Counted from the first letter of the stretch, positions 12,274-28,611 are shown. The stretch is 64,000 nucleotides of DNA from Acestrorhynchus altus (GCA_034509495.1 CM067521.1:3672064-3736063); one strand, 5' to 3'. Notes: a model not told the origin generated them from the letters alone. Numbers and translations are program-made.

Positions 12274-15200
12274 CACACACACACACACAAATATTTAGCT
12301 AATTTCTCAACACATTTAATTATCAAAGCACATCAGCAATCCACCCTGGAGTAGCTGGAGATATCACACAGTATTCTTTGAGGATTATATAAAATGATAT
12401 TATGAGCCAGAAGCTGTCATTATTGGAAGGTGACTCCAAAGGCATTTATATAAACTGAAATGAAGCCAGTTGGTGAACACCAGCAGTGAGCATTTCCATT
12501 TGAATTCAGCACCAAACTTGAGTTAACAATAAAATTCACCTCTTCCATACGAGTGGCCACATCCATTTACAGATTTATACACCTGTTACCCTGGTTACAC
12601 TCCACTCCACTGTTATTGCTGCACCTAGAGTATGTTTATGCTTCCCACACTTCATTTATGATGCACTTGTTTATGCTTCATTTTTTCCTCCTCGGTCTGA
12701 AGTGTCAATTCCCCAACCCCTTTAGGTCTGTCAGATACGATGCTCCCGACACCAGCAGTCGGACGACAAGCACATGCCTCCCTCAGCCACTGCCTCTTTT
12801 CAAACGGCCACCATTGCATCAATGCTGGACAGTTAATACACTTGTAGGAAAGTGTCAGGTCCCCAGCTCTGATACAACAGATAATGACTGTGTGTGCTGT
12901 AAGGAGAACATGCCATCTACCCACCCAGGAGAACATGGCCAATTTTGCTCTCTTGGACTCCGGTTGCTGATGGCAATCATCATGACCTGGGATTCTTTAT
13001 GGTTAATAAAACATCCAACAAGACTTGGACTGGACTAAATTCTATTCTGCAGTGGACAAAGAAGCAAAGATATCTATTTGAAATATTCAGAACTAGCAAG
13101 CAGAAAAAGAATGTTATATTTTCAGAAATGTTATATTTTCAATGTTTTAATATTTTCACTTAGAAAACAGATTCAATATATGATTAATAATTAAATAATA
13201 ATTTTTTTTTTTTACATTCGAGTTAGTGTAAGATTCGAGTGGTAGGTAGAGGTGAGATTTAAATTCAGCGTCTTTCCAAATCTGAAACCTTCACAACGCG
13301 TTTGGCAATAAAGCAAAGCCTTCAGCACCGGGAGACTTCTCTCCTTACTTTCAGAAGCATCTTCTTAAAAGTAATTGCGTGATTCACCTCAACCACCCCG
13401 AGGCATTCACAGTCGAGCGCAGATCCATAGAAGTGAAAGAAGGGCCGGCTGTGGCCGGGATAAACATTGAAAACTGAATGGCCCCAGCTTTCATAGAAAG
13501 CTCCGTGCACTCAGAGGTGGGAGATGGAGAAGGAAAAAAGAGGATTTGCACAGAGCAATGGCGCTGAAAAGGGGAAATGCGTCTAGTGTTTGGAAAGACG
13601 ATATCCTGAGGGAGATGAGAGAGGAAGAGAGGGAGAGAGGGAGAGAGAGAGACAGACAGAGAGAGCGTGAGAGATAGGTGTATTTAAAGACAGGCCATGC
13701 AGCATTAGTGCATTAGCAGTGTTCTTCAGGCTAGAAGTGAGTCAGTCCATCTCTTCTCCAAGCTGATCTCTCCATCCTCCACTTTGCGCTGACCCCTGGG
13801 ACACACACAGCCCTTCTCCACAATAAAAAAATGAAAACCATGCACCATCTTCTGCCTGCACAGGTTTTCCTCCCTTAAGTACTATTTGGATGGGATTTGA
13901 TTTATGTGGGCAGGTAGGGTTACGTCATTTTTCCACAGGATGTCTGAAATGTTTATGACCAGTTTTCATGGGATAAGGAATCTATGTATGAAATACAGAG
14001 AGGGAGGGTTCATTGATTGACTGATTTATCAGTTGCCTCCCCATCAAAAAATGTTCCTGATGTAATATATTCAGCTGCAAGTAAAAATCGTCACAGGAAC
14101 ACTATTAAATATGAAACTAACCCATACTGTCCAGAATGCTCCCACCACTGTCACATTTACAATAACCTTTATGACATTTGGCAGAAACTCATCCAGAATG
14201 ACTTACAAAAGTGCTTTGCTGTTCACTCAGAAAATATCCTTATCTAGTCCAGAGTCCAGAGATCAATTAAACTGGCATCAGTTCTGATTCTCCTTGACTT
14301 CTCTGCAGCCTTTAACATGGAAGACCACAAGATCCTCCTGTCAGTCCTCACTAGTCTCAGAATCACTAGCTCGGCATGGCAATGGTTTGCATCGTACCTT
14401 ATTCAGGTGAGGTGGCACAGCTCACTGGCTTCCTTTAGATGAACATCAGATTCAGAACCCTGACGCAGGCCTACAAAGCTAAAAATGGACCAGCCCCTTC
14501 ATGGCAATGGTCAAAACCCGAAGAGCCCTTCGAGCAGCAGGTACAGCCTGGTTGACCCACCATCCCTCAAGATGAAAGACCACCATCCAGACTCTTTTCT
14601 GTCCTGGCACTAAAGTGGTGGAACGAACTTCCCCTGTGAGTCCGAACAGCTGAGTCGCTCTCTGTCTTCAACTGCCAACTGAAGACCATCTCTTTCAAGA
14701 GCATTTAACTCATTAAAGACTATAGTTATATATCTGTGTGATAAAAATGTCTGTGTAATATAACATACTACAATATGTTCATCACTGAGGTCTCCATTCA
14801 AGAGTTCCTGCCAAATGCCAGAAATGTCATGCTTTCTTTATGACTTGGTGCATCAACACACTGGAATTAGCCGAAAGGTAAATTGTGAGGTTTTATTAAT
14901 CAACTGTAATTTTTGTATGGAGATATTAAGAAGACATAAACCATCATATAACATTCAGTTATAATTCATCACTGGCATGAACATCATTCCAGTCACTTAT
15001 AATAAGGTATCCAGAGTCAAGCTGTCTGTGTAAGAGCTGAAAATGACAGTAACATGGTTTATCACAGATAATTCTGGGACAATGTTCTATCCAAACAAAA
15101 TACTTATTGTGGCAGGGCTACATTTATGTGCTTAGCTTTTTGGAGTTCTTTAATGTTTACATTCTCTATTCACGTTTTAAACATCAATATATATTGTATA

Positions 15201-18200
15201 GTGAACTGTCATGTTCACTATACATAAATATGAATTAATCAAACATTAACTTACATATTAATATACTGTGTTATTCTGGAAAAAAAACAACAACTATGAA
15301 ATATGTCACATTACATGTAATGAATATAATGAATATATTACATGTAACATGAATATATATATATTCTATATTACATTTCAATATAAATTATAAATAATAG
15401 ATTGTAAAATTTGATTTATAATAACATTTGAAAATAAATCAACCAAACTAACCTAAATTTCAACTACAATAAAAACTACAGCAATCCAGCATTTAGTGAT
15501 AACAGTACAACCGACTGTACAACCAAAATGTAATCTGCCTTGATGTTCTAGCAAATGAAACCATGAATCTGGTTAATTCTGGTTAAGCATCCTGATTATA
15601 CCAACAAAATGAAGCACAAGATCAGGTAGAACAAGGGTGAACAGCAGATTGATTAAAGCTAAAAGCCATGTGAGAGAAGAGATTGTGCCCCCAATTAAAT
15701 AAATGACAGTATATATTGACCTAATTCTAAACACCAGAATTGTTCATTTTATTCATAATATAAATGTGTGTCTGTGGGGTCTTTTGGCCACTGAAAGGGG
15801 TCCATAAATACAAAATTATGCACTATAAAATATCCTATAAAGTGGGGAGCTGCATGCTTATAGTGTACCTGTCTAACATCAGCTGTGTACCTGTGTCCAA
15901 AATCCTTTCAGTTCAGTTCTAAGCTTACCACTGGCAACTGTTCAGATCGCTCATGCCTCTAAAGAACTGGATACGCACATTGATTGATCAGTCTTCTCAT
16001 GCTGTAGCAGTGTTTCACACTCTGAAGTAAGATATGAGATGCAAATATCTTCAAATATGAAAGCCTTTACTGAAAAAGGTTTAAAAGTATTATTTAGAAG
16101 AAGGTTCAAGTGGGATGCACAAAACTATTTTTTTCTGTATGACTGAAATAAAAATAAATAAATTAATAAAATAAAATAAAATAAAATAAAATAAAATAAA
16201 AACCCAATTCCTCAAAGCATTCATTTAAAGAAAAGCCTTCGTTCCCCTGTGCATTAAAAAACTGGGATCTTTTTTTTTACCCGGAACAGAATTTTCAACT
16301 TCCAGTTCATATCCTTCTGCATTCTTAACCTACAGCATTTTTAATTCTAAAGTTAAAGTTTCCTCTGTCTTACTGTCAAAACAATTCCTCAATTAATTAA
16401 TTGTCACCATTTGAAGATCAGCAGCAGTGTAGTTACTGAAAGTGTATCAGAAACACAGTCTGGTAGCTGGTATTAAAGATCAGCAGCAGTGTAGTTACTG
16501 AAACTGTATCAGAAACACAGTCTGGTAGCTGGTATTAAAGATCAGCAGTGTAGTTACTGAAACTGTATCAGAAACACAGTCTGGTAGCTGGTATTAAAGA
16601 TCAGCAGCAGTGTAGTTACTGAAACTGTATCAGAAACAGTCTGGTAGCTGGTTGTGTTTTGAAGTCTGAAATTTTCAACTTGATATGTCGGAAAGCCATG
16701 ACTGAACAGAAATGTACTGACCATTGAAGTTAACTGCACGGATGTATTTGAGCAAGAGCCTGCCCTCCACTGGGTCCATCCTATCACAAACGCCAGTGGA
16801 TCCGGGGCACAAGTCGATGTGCATGCTGTGGAGGGCATGGGCCATGGCATAAACTGCATCAATCACAAACTGCACTTTCCCCTCTTGTTCGTACGGAGAA
16901 TCCTTACTGATCCGCTCATCTCCTACAGAAAATCAACAGTAAATAACAAGAATCAGCATCTCAAACACATCACACACTTCAAAATACTACTGACAGTCTG
17001 TTCTCTGTGTTTTTATTTATGATCTTACTAGAGCTTTAAAAGTATGTGGTACTCTATGATGACCAGTATATAATACTCTATATTGACCATTAAAGGTATT
17101 GTATGTTAATCAGTATACAGTACTTTATGTTGTATATATATCATTTTCTATGGCGACGAGTATAGAGTGTGGAGTGGCAGTGGGTAAATGGATTTAATGA
17201 GGTTGTAAATTTTAGTGGATAATGTAAATAGGAAATGTACCAACAGGGTAAACATTGTTAGCGATTGGTAAAGAGTAAAGCTGTCACTAAATAATTTGAA
17301 TAGACAACAAATATTGAAGCATTTGCTGGGTATCTACAGTGCATCTGGAAAGTATTCACTGCTCTTCACTTTGTGCATATTTTGTTATGTTACAACCTCA
17401 TTCCAAAATGGATTCAATTCATTTTCCCCTCAAAATTCCACATATAATACCCACAATGACAAAGAGAGAAAAATCTGTTTGAAATCTTTGCAAATTTACC
17501 AAAATAAATGTTTAAAATAAAAACACAAATATAACATGTACATAAGTATTCTCAGCCTTTGCGATGATGCTAACATTTGAGCTCAGGTCCATCTTGATTC
17601 CATTGATCATCCTTCAGATGTTTCTACAGCTTGACACCTGTGGTAAATTCAGCTGATTGGACATGATTTGGAAAGTCACACAGCTGTTTATATAAAGGTC
17701 CCAGAGAAGTCAGTGCAGGTCAAAGCACAACTCAACCCATGAAGTCTAAGGGATTGTCTGTAGATCACAGGGACAGGATTGTATTGAGACACAGATCTGG
17801 GGAAGGGTACAGGAACATTTCTGCTGCAGTGAAAGTACCAATGAGCAGAGTGGCCTCCATCATCCATAAATGGAAGAAGTTTGGAACCACCAGGACTCTT
17901 CATAGAGCTGGCCACATGGCCAAACTGAATGATCGAGGTAGAAGGGCCTTAGTCAGTAAGGTGACAAGAACCCAGTGGTGACTTTGACAGAGCTCCAACG
18001 TTTCTCTGAAAACCTTCCAGAAAGACATTTTTGCAGCACTCCACCAATCAGGCCTGTATAGCCAGACAGAAGCCACTCCTCAGTAAAAGGCACACGACAG
18101 CCCATCTGGAGTTTGTTAAAAAGCACCCAAAGGACTCTCAGAACTTGAGAAACAAAATTTTTTTGGGATGAAGGCCAAGCATCATGTCTGGAGGAATCCA

Positions 18201-21200
18201 GGCACTGCTCATCACCTAGCCAATATCATTCCTACAGTGAGACTAGGGAGGTAGTGATTCCTACAGGGAGACTAGTCAGGGTCAGATGACTGCAGTGTTA
18301 TACAGAGACATCCTTGATGATAACTTGCTCCAGAGTGCTCTGGGCCTCAGACTGGGGTGAAGATTTATCTTCCAAAAGAACAACAACCCTAAGCACACTG
18401 CCAGGACAATGAAGGAGTGTCTTCAGGACAACTCTGTGAATGTCCTTGAGTGGCCCAGCCAGCACCCAGACTTGAACCTGAATGAACATCTCTTGAGAAA
18501 TCTAAAAATGGCTGTGCACTGACGCTCCCCAACCAATCTGATGGAGCTTTAGAGGTTCTGCAAAGAAGAATGGGAGAAACTGTCCTAAAACTAGTGCCAA
18601 GGTTGTAGGATCATACTCAAAAAGACTTAAAGCTGTAATTGCTGCCAAAGGTGCTTCAATGAAATATTAAACAAAGGCTGTGAATATTTATGTACGTTAT
18701 ATTTTTGTGTTTAATTTTTAATACATTTGCAAATATATTAAATGTTTCTCACTTTGTCAAATGAAAAATGTGAAATTTAATGCATGAAATTATATATATT
18801 ATATATGTTCATTTGAACACTTTGATTCAATAATTACTTAATATAGAGTATGACTGCTCATTACGTACCATTATACTGCACTCTCTGCAATTTTTATTCC
18901 CATCATTTCTACCAACCTTCACTTTACATGAGGACACCACAGTTCTATCTCTCTTTTCTAATCACTTTAATCGTGCAATTTGACATAATAACATTGACTT
19001 TTGTCATTGTCTTTTGTCATTGTCTTTTGTCATTGTCAATAATATTGTCATAAATATAGTCAAATTCTATTTATATTTTAATTGTATTCCTTTTTATATT
19101 CCTACTATATATTTCTTTATTTTAATTTTATTAAATATGTATGTATTTATTTAATCTATTTTATTTGAATCTTCTCTTTATGTATGTCGTTTCATGTGAT
19201 CAGAGAGATGTCAAAGCATTTCGCTATCACTTGTACCAGATGGCTTTAGCAGGGGCAGGTGCCTTTTCTTACAAAGCCCCCCAGCTCTGGAATAACCTTC
19301 CAGATAATGTTTGGGACTCAGACACAGTTTTAGTCTTCAAGTCTAGGCTGAAAACTCACTTCTTCAGTATAGCGTTTGGTAATTTTTCACTGTAGTTAAA
19401 GGCTGCAGATTCACCCACCGACATCATGATGTAGAAAATTACATGAACCATAATTATCTGCCACTGTTACTGTTATGTTCACTGTCAAACCATCATCGTT
19501 ACCTGAGCATTACAGCAGACATGTGGGGGTCCAGTGTCCCCTTATCATTAATGTATGAGTATTTTGATCAGGGGAGGAGGGGTCCCTCCTTGTGAGGGAG
19601 TTTGACAAAATCTGTTGGCTCACCAGTGGATTTCTGTCTTTATCCTGACATGACAGATTTGATCATCTTATTTTTGATTTCTGTAAAGCTGCTTTGTGAC
19701 ATCAGTTAAATGTACATTGTGTGTAACTGTCTGCATGAAACATAAGCTCTGTTACAGGTTAGTGTAAGAGTAACATAGTAGTCCAATTCAGTACAGACTA
19801 ACCCAAACTGTTAATGAATTATTATATGTATTGATAAACCTTAGTCATAAAAATAATGTGTTTTTAAAGAGAAGAAAATCAGTGTTTTCTGTAACGTGAC
19901 TTTGGTTATGCTCATATATCACAGTCACAAATATATCTGCAGTTACTGGTATGTTAAATAATGCATCATTAAATAAAATATGCACATCATTCAGCATTTC
20001 TTAACTCCAACTGAACCCAATTAGACTGCATTGCTACACTACTTCACTTGTACTTGTTGTTGAGTCTGATTTCCTAGTTAAAATCAGGACACTTGACAGT
20101 AACCATAGACAGAAATTTTATGCATTAGCCACCGTTATTATTTTTCCTTAAGAAAATGCAAGAAATCTTCCTGTGTCTGTCAGCTGCAGCACCAGGAACG
20201 GAAATGTTTGCTTGCATGTCCAGTATGATGACATATTCAAACTGGTCCCGTAAACTCATCAAATGAACAGCTACATGTTATATCTTATATTCACAGTCAC
20301 ATTTATCAGCAGTGCAGTCAAGGTCTTCTTTTCCTGCACACAGGGGTGGGGGTGGGGCCAGGGTTATATGAATGTGTACAGACTCCGACTGACCCATGAC
20401 AGGGGGTGGAGCATCTGGAGCATCAACACGATTCCACCTAGCAGCTACTTTTACCAAACAATAATATCTGACATTGAAGACACAACCATGATGCACCAAA
20501 ATGAGTCTGAATTCAGTTCAACTCTAATTTATTTATAAAGCACCAGAGCTCATTTCAATTGTCTCCAGACATTAGAACCGTCCTTACATACAGGTTCTTT
20601 AGTTTTCAGACGTTGCTCAGATAAGCCTGTGCTCGATGAGAGTTTAAAGGGTCAGAGAATCTATAACGCTCTGAAATTTTATTCAGCTCTCTGTCCCTCA
20701 GTCAGTGATATGCCTCGGGCCTGATTTGCTAATCAAGCTTTGAGAATTTTCTGAATATGTGGTGCTTTATGTTTAAATAACTACAAAGGCTTTTTAATTT
20801 TTTTTTTTAATTCAATAAAATACAAAATGTGTCATTTGGCTAAAGTTGCCCAAACATTTGCACAAGACCGTAAGTTGACAGGTCATTTGTCTTCCAGTCA
20901 CGAGGCTGGTTCTCTATTCACCAGGTCATTCTATTCCCTGTTTGTTACCTTTTGTCAGGTGTTCAGTGTTTAGATTCCCTACTTATAGTCCTGTGTTAGT
21001 CTCAGTCTTTGTCTGGTCTTTGTCATGTATAACTTTGCTGCCTGTATTTCTGTTTACGTTCTGCATTGTGACCTTTTTAGTTTCGTTTTGCTCTGTGATG
21101 TTCATTTTTGTTTCTTCTGTTTTCTTTTTTTAAATGAAGAACCTTGCTCATAAATCCAGCCTTCCATAGCAATTGTGACATGTAGTTTACGGTGACATCT

Positions 21201-24200
21201 GTTTCATGTCTGTAGGTTACCCTGTTCCTGAGTTTTTAAGGCTGGAATACAGCATGTAACTACCCGCAAAGTGCAGATCTCAGGTTCTAAGAGTTCTACG
21301 TATTTCAAAATCTCGGGCAGTATGGCAACAAGGAAAACATTGTATTTATCCTCTTGCATTATCTTAGCTGGCACCACTGTTGCTGACCTGTACATTTCCT
21401 CTGGCCACTGTCCAGTTTAATGCCTGGGCGAGTCAACTTGCATTTAAAATCATCTTCCCAGAATTCTGCAAACCAGATGTTTCTCCTGTTGTTCTCCAGA
21501 GAGCGTGAGGTGAAGTACTGGTCAAAGCCTGAAACGGAGGACAACACTTCATTACTATTTTCAGCTTAGTAACGAACTGATTTTACTCATTTCCCGAGAA
21601 GACTCCCTGTAGTTATAGAGCACCAGCTTCCAGCTGGATCTACTCCTTTCATTTAGTCCACACAGCCATGCTGTCTTCACCGCCAGGTCCAAATCTTATG
21701 ACTACATTTTTATTCACTTGAAAATGCTGGCTGCTCGCTGTATCATATGACCATTTTACGGCTAATGGACCAATAAACATTCTTTTAAATGACCTTTTAC
21801 TGGTAATGTTACAGGATAAAGTGTTCCTTCTGAAAAGTTTCTGCTCAGTTTGTGAAATCCGCTGAATGTTTTGGATGGGAATAAATTATTTAGGATAAGA
21901 GTCTAAATGACCCAATGTATCCCTTTTCCCGAATGTAGTAGATCAGTTATAATTAAATAATTACATAAATCTAATTAAACCTCTCATCACTGAAACCTTT
22001 TTCTTTAATGTAAGATTTATTTTTATACACACCTCTATATAACTATTGGTTCAATCTGAATATTTTGCAGATGTTTACCAGATGTTTAAAGTGTTTATAC
22101 CCTCTATAGATGCTCTTTTGGGCAGGATGGTGACGGCTCCCTCTGCTACATCCTCCTGGTTCAGGATGGGGGCAATTTTGGACCCCCAACTATCGGAGCC
22201 CACAAATAGGAAGTGGCCTGTAAGATTGGCACTCTTTGCTGCCTCAAGGACCCGTCTAAAACAGACCATAAATACTTAGTGTATTACAAAACAGAGATGG
22301 ACATAATTAACAACACTGTCCAGAGCTATTTCAGAAACTCGTGAGAGAATTGATTTTTATAGGCATTAACTTCCAAGAAAACAGAACACATTTGATAGAA
22401 TTCCAGAACGTAACTCACTTAATATCGTCTTCATTAGCAAAGATAATAACTCCTCTGGCGTTAGACGTCTCCATTAATCTCTTAATGATTTTGTCAAATT
22501 CTCCTGGTTTTGGCTCTCTAGGAATTTTAATGGATTGGGCTATACAAAGACCACCTGGAAGGACACAAGTGAAAAATCATGAGTAATGATTCACATTTCA
22601 CAAACAAACAAACAAACAAACAAACAAACAAACAAACAAACAAACTAACTAACTAACAAAAACATACTGAACTAACAAAACACAAACCGAATGATGTACG
22701 TCACTGTTGGATTAAAGGCTCCATTGTTCAGATTTTATTTATTAAAGAAAAAAAACACTAGAAACGAGCAGATTCTTCAGACGCTACCTTTACTAACGAC
22801 AGGCCTCCTGACTGGGCTGACAGGTGGCTAATCTTGAGAATGGCATCAGGCTCCCCTGCCAGCCCTCCACTGGCTGCCCACTTTGACAAACTACTATTAT
22901 TATGTCCACTAATCAAACATCATTACTTCATTACACCTGAGCATTACAGCAGAAATGTGGTGGTCCAGTGTCTCCTTATCAATAATGTATGAGGAGTTTA
23001 TAACCTTACAGGAACCTTTTTCGCCTGCATGTAGTGTAGCTTTATTTCAGGGGTCGGCAACATGTGGCTCTTTTATTGCCCTCTTGAGGCTCCACAGCAG
23101 TCTGTTTACAGATAAAGCCCCAACCTTCAACAAAAGTAACTAATCAGCTTGCAGTGCAGTTTTATCGTTGATTTAAAACATTTTGAGCTTAAGTTTCCAG
23201 TATTTTAATCCCCATTTAAAGAGCCTGGGCTTCTTATTGTGAGGTGTTGCTGTGATTTTGGCTGAAATAGGACAAACTGGTTCTTCTTAAAATTTGGGTT
23301 GCCCACCCCTGTGCAGTAGAGCATCTCCATTGCCTGTGAGCTGGGGTTTGGTAATAAGTCACTTATTATATTAAAATAAAAAAATATATTACATTTTCAT
23401 TTAATGCATTAGGGATGATATCCACACTGTGCTCAGAAATGCATACCTAGTTTTGGAAGTGTGCACTGATCCATTTCTGGTTTAAAATAATATTTAATAA
23501 TGTTAAATAACGTTTTCTTTTTTTTAACATTTTAACAGGACTAAACTGAGGACGGAATGGGTGGTCATATGGAAAAGTGACATCATGGCCATAATGAATT
23601 TAAAATAGTCTTGTGCAGTAACGACCGGAGAGCAAATAAAAATTTCTTTACAGAAAAACACACAAAACAGACAATTTACACACTGGTTCTGTACCTGCTT
23701 CTCTGGAGATCTGAAGGAAAGCGTCCACTCCACTCTCCCCATAGTTTCCCTCTGAGGCCAGGGTGGACACATAATTCCAACCCATTGCCTTCACAATGTC
23801 CACCATTGCCTGGGCCTGGAAGGAGTCCGGGGGCACCACACGGGAGAAGAAGTCATAGCGGGTGTTATCACTTAGCTCCGGAGCTGTGGAAGCATAACTG
23901 ATCTGAGGAACCTGAAAAAAATTCAACAGATTTACTTAAACTAACCAAATTAAAGTTAGTACCTGCAACAATGATGAAAAATGAATTATCTGAGCAGAGA
24001 AACAAGAGGCTTGTTTTAAGGTGGATGTATTTAATTTATCATTAGGATTCAGCAGTATTGTCTTCATATTCGCTTAATCCAGTTCAGGGTTGCAGTGGTA
24101 ACAGAGAAAGTACAGAAGCTTGAGCACCCCTTCCCCAGCCAGTTCCACAAGCTTCTCCAAGTGTGAAGTAAGAGTGATAACAGATCTTCTCATTCTATTG

Positions 24201-27200
24201 TGAAGCCACTGGATGCAGAAAACTCATTTCAACAACACCCCCCACCCCACCCCCCTCTTTGGTCGAGGGCAAAGATGACCTCCCACAACCCCTTAAACAT
24301 CAGAGTGTAAAGAGCTGGTTCACTGTTACACAGGCAGGATGGAATCCACACACCTCCTCCTGCATCTGAGGGTCACCTGTCAGAGGGATTCTCCTTCCTA
24401 GCAGCCCATTACTTTCCTGGGAAGGTTGAGAAACGTGATGCACACACTTTATGGTCCACCACCAATTTGCCGGTCAAGAGTCCAACACCCCCAACCCCCA
24501 CCCCACAACGTCCAAAGCCTTCAGCAACTCCATGTCAATCTCATCCACTCTCAGTGCCTGTGGTGTTGTCCATCCACCTCAGTGGCTTTAGGCTCAGATC
24601 AAATCAAATCAAATCAAACTAAGACTCACAATGGGGACCCATCCTCCACTGGTCAAACAGTGCCCCACCAACACCACCCCCAGAGAGCTGTCTGGAACCT
24701 TCTTGAGGTCACTCACAAATCAATCTATTGTACAAGGCTTCACCATTACAGTTGCCAGTATGCTTTTGATCATAGCTATATAGAACCACTTCTACTGTGG
24801 GAGTTGAACAGGATTCAGTGGGACACTGACTCAAACCTCCTGTAGGACACGTGAAAAGCTTTTTCACGAGACCCTCACTATTTGAGCCCACCAGAATGGT
24901 CTGGCAGTGTATGGTAGAGAGCAAAAAGAGCAAAGAGAGGGGCTGTTTGCTCTCTTTCTTTGCTCACACAGTGTTCAAATTTCATAACACATGTCCGGAG
25001 AAGGGATAAAACTGATAAATCCATAAATATCAAAATAGTAAATGATATTCGGGTTGTTTTTATATTTTATTTGGACTGCTTTCAAGTGTTTTTGCAAAAT
25101 AGCATGCTCAAACTCATACAAATATTTAAATTCTGTATATAGCTTCAAAAAGTTATTTGAAACCTGTGAAGTCATACAAGAAGCTACGGACTGGTACACT
25201 CTCCACCAACTGCAGATGGATCCTGGGTAGTAAAAGCATTTGTTTGGGGGAAAAAAATGGATGAGAAGATTAATTTAGTGCTGTGCTAGTTTCTTAATGA
25301 CCCAGTTGATGTCAGTGGAGCTGGTTTTGCGTTGGCTAATGTCTGCCAGGCCAGAGGTTTAGTGAGGGGGGGGCAAAGGGAGGGGGAGAGAAAGGTAGAC
25401 ACAGAGAGACGGAGAAGGAGGGAAGAGGGAGAGGACCATTTGACAGATTATCTGAAAGGATTAGAGGGGTTTTAGTCAAATTACGTTAAGCAAAGAGGGA
25501 GAGAGACAGATCAAGAGACAAGGTTGCCATTTCTCCGCAGTAAGCCATACAATATATTTAATTCTGCAGCTACATGTGGTGCATATCTACTATGTCTACA
25601 CTTAACCATTTCAAAACCATTCAACATAATGCATGAATCTGGGTCAGTTCATGTCCTCCTGATGCAGGGTTTTACTGACAGACAGGTGAATAAAAAAAAA
25701 ACAACAACATATTATTTCCCCAGTCTGCACCGTGGGAACCTGCAGTTATCACTAAAGAGACTGATAGTTTTGAGGCACTGAAATGCTTTTTAAACATAAA
25801 ATGACAAAATGTTTATTAACTGCTTGTGTCTCCTGATATATATCTGTGTGAAATCAAATCTCAGATCTACAGTAGATATAAACAGACATCAGTACAGCAC
25901 ACCCAGTACACTATACTGTACACACACACACACACACGCACACACACACTCAAAATACCCTTATTACATACCCACTCAACAGATTGCATATACTCATACC
26001 CTTACTGCATATAAACACAACCTTACTACATTTTACTGCAAGTACACACTACTTATTCCATGACACCCATACTGCATATATACTATTACTGCATATATAC
26101 TATTACTGCATATACACTATTTCTGCATATACACTATTTCTGCATATACACTATTACTGCATATATACTATTACTGCATATATACTATTACTGCATATAC
26201 ACTATTACTGCATATACACTATTACTGCATATATACTATTACTGCATATATACTATTACTGCATATACACTATTACTGCATATACACTATTACTGCATAT
26301 ACACTATTACTGCATATACACTATTACTGCATATACACCCTCCTTTACCGCATATACACACACCACTACTGCATATCCACACCATTACTGCATATACACA
26401 CCCTTACTGCATATACTAACACCATTAATTCATATACACACACCCTTACTGCATATACGTACTAACACCATTACTTCATATACACACACCCTTACTGCAT
26501 ATACTAACACCATTACTGCATATACACTATTACTACATATACACACACCCTAACTGTATATACTAAGACCATTACTGCATATACACTATTACTGTGTATA
26601 CACACCATTACTGCATATTCACACCATTACTGCGTATACACACCATTACTGCATATTCTCACCTTTACTACATATACACTATTACTGCGTATACACACCA
26701 TTACTGCATATACACACACCACTGCTGCATATACACACACCATTACTGCATATACACACACCATTACTGCATATACACACACCATCAGATATACATACTG
26801 CCATCAGACTGTACAACTCCTCTCTAGGGGGGAGGAGTAGTAACAGGAGAATAAATGATGGGAATGAGTAGGAGCCGAACCAACAGTCAACAGTTAACAG
26901 TAACCTGCAACCACCACAACACAACTGGACTCTATGTGCAATAATAGTTCTTTCATGTGCAATAATAATGTGCAATACTGCCTCCGACAGGACCTTTTTC
27001 TCATGCACTATTATCTATATTGTATATTGTAATATAGTCTCTATATTATATATTCTATATAATTATATAGTGTTTTTTAGTGTTTATTGTGACTCTTACT
27101 AAAGTATTTTTTCATCTACCTATAATTTAGTGCTTCTTACTAAATTATTTTTATCTATCTTTCTACTTTCTGTACTGTTCTGATTCTAAATTCCATTCTG

Positions 27201-28576
27201 CTACTGGAACTTTAATTTCCCTGAAGGAACCCTCTCAAGGGATCAAAAAAGTTCTATTCTATTCCATTCTATTCTATTCTATTCATACACACCATTACTG
27301 CATATAAACACCATTACTGCATATACACACCATTACTGCATATAAACACCATTACTGCATATACTCACAACACTACTGCATATACCCACCACTACTGTAT
27401 ATACACACCATTACTGCATATACACACCATTACTGTATATAAACACCATTACAGCATATACACACCATTACTGCATATACACACTTCCTTACTGCATATA
27501 CACACACCACACCTACATATATACACACCACTACTGCATATACACATCATTACTGCATAAACACACACCACTACAGCATATACACACCATTACTGCATAT
27601 ACACACACTACAGCTTATACACACCATTACTGCAAATACACCCTCCTTTACCGCATATACACACACCACTACTGCATATCCACACCATTACTGCATATAC
27701 ACACCATTACTGCATATATACACACCACTACTGCATATCCACACCATTACTGCATATACACACCATTACTGCATATATACACACCACTACTGCATATACA
27801 CACCTTTACTGCATATACACACCACTACTGCATATACACACCACTACTGCATATACTCACCACTACTGCATATACACACTCCCTTACTGCATATACACAC
27901 ACCATTACTACATTTACACACACCGTTACTGCATATGCACACACCATTACTGCATATAAACACTCCCTTACGCATATACACACAGCACTACTGCATATAT
28001 AAACATCATTACTGCATATACACACCACTACAACATATACACACCATTACTGCATATACACACAGTTACTGCATATATACTCACCACTACTGCTTATACA
28101 CATACCACTACTGCATATACACACTCCCTTACTGCATGTACAGACTCCCTCACTGTATATACACACTCTGTTACTGCATATACACACACCACTATTGCAT
28201 ATACATACTCCCTTAATGCATACACGAACTCCCTTACTGCATATACACACATCTTTACTGCAAAAGCACACACCACTACTGCAAATACACACATCTTTAC
28301 TGCAAAAACATACACCAGTACTGCATATACACACATCTTAACTGCAAAAACACACACCACTACTACATATACACACATCTTTACTGCAAAAACATACACC
28401 AGTACTGCATATACACACATCTTTGCTGCATATACACACCATCACTGAAATGTACCCACCAATACTGCATATATGTACACCCTTACTACATACACACACA
28501 TATTGCATATACTCACACCCATTAAATGCATACATACAAATCCTTACTGCATATACACACACACCCACTGCAATGT

Positions 28577-28611
<35 letters not shown>

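Larger units (their letters stand above)
12100..16721 (-). other. grm6 intron
   Basis: Contains a (CA)n tract, a SINE-like dispersed repeat at 12560-13000, a GA-rich tract at 13600-13680, L2 fragments at 14130-14730, an AAAAT microsatellite and the 62-bp tandem repeat at 16415-16652. The stretch 14740-16140 is AT-rich with nothing recognised. Confidence 0.8.
16923..21387 (-). other. grm6 intron
   Basis: Holds a Tc1-like element (17337-18790) and a LINE 3' end (19190-19735). The stretch 19740-21180 is T/A-rich, with a T-rich piece near 20880-21170 that looks like a dispersed repeat but was not identified. At 21190-21300 is a piece of the TTAA-element family. Confidence 0.75.

Noticed and set aside
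12553..13038. 161-codon plus-strand frame
   Set aside because: Overlaps a dispersed repeat also present at 36540-36880; no conserved domain seen.
25984..26827. Long Tyr/His/Thr-rich open frames (up to 189 codons)
   Set aside because: They are translations of a minisatellite whose unit is not a multiple of three and lacks stop codons. The same occurs on the opposite strand at 28047-28670.
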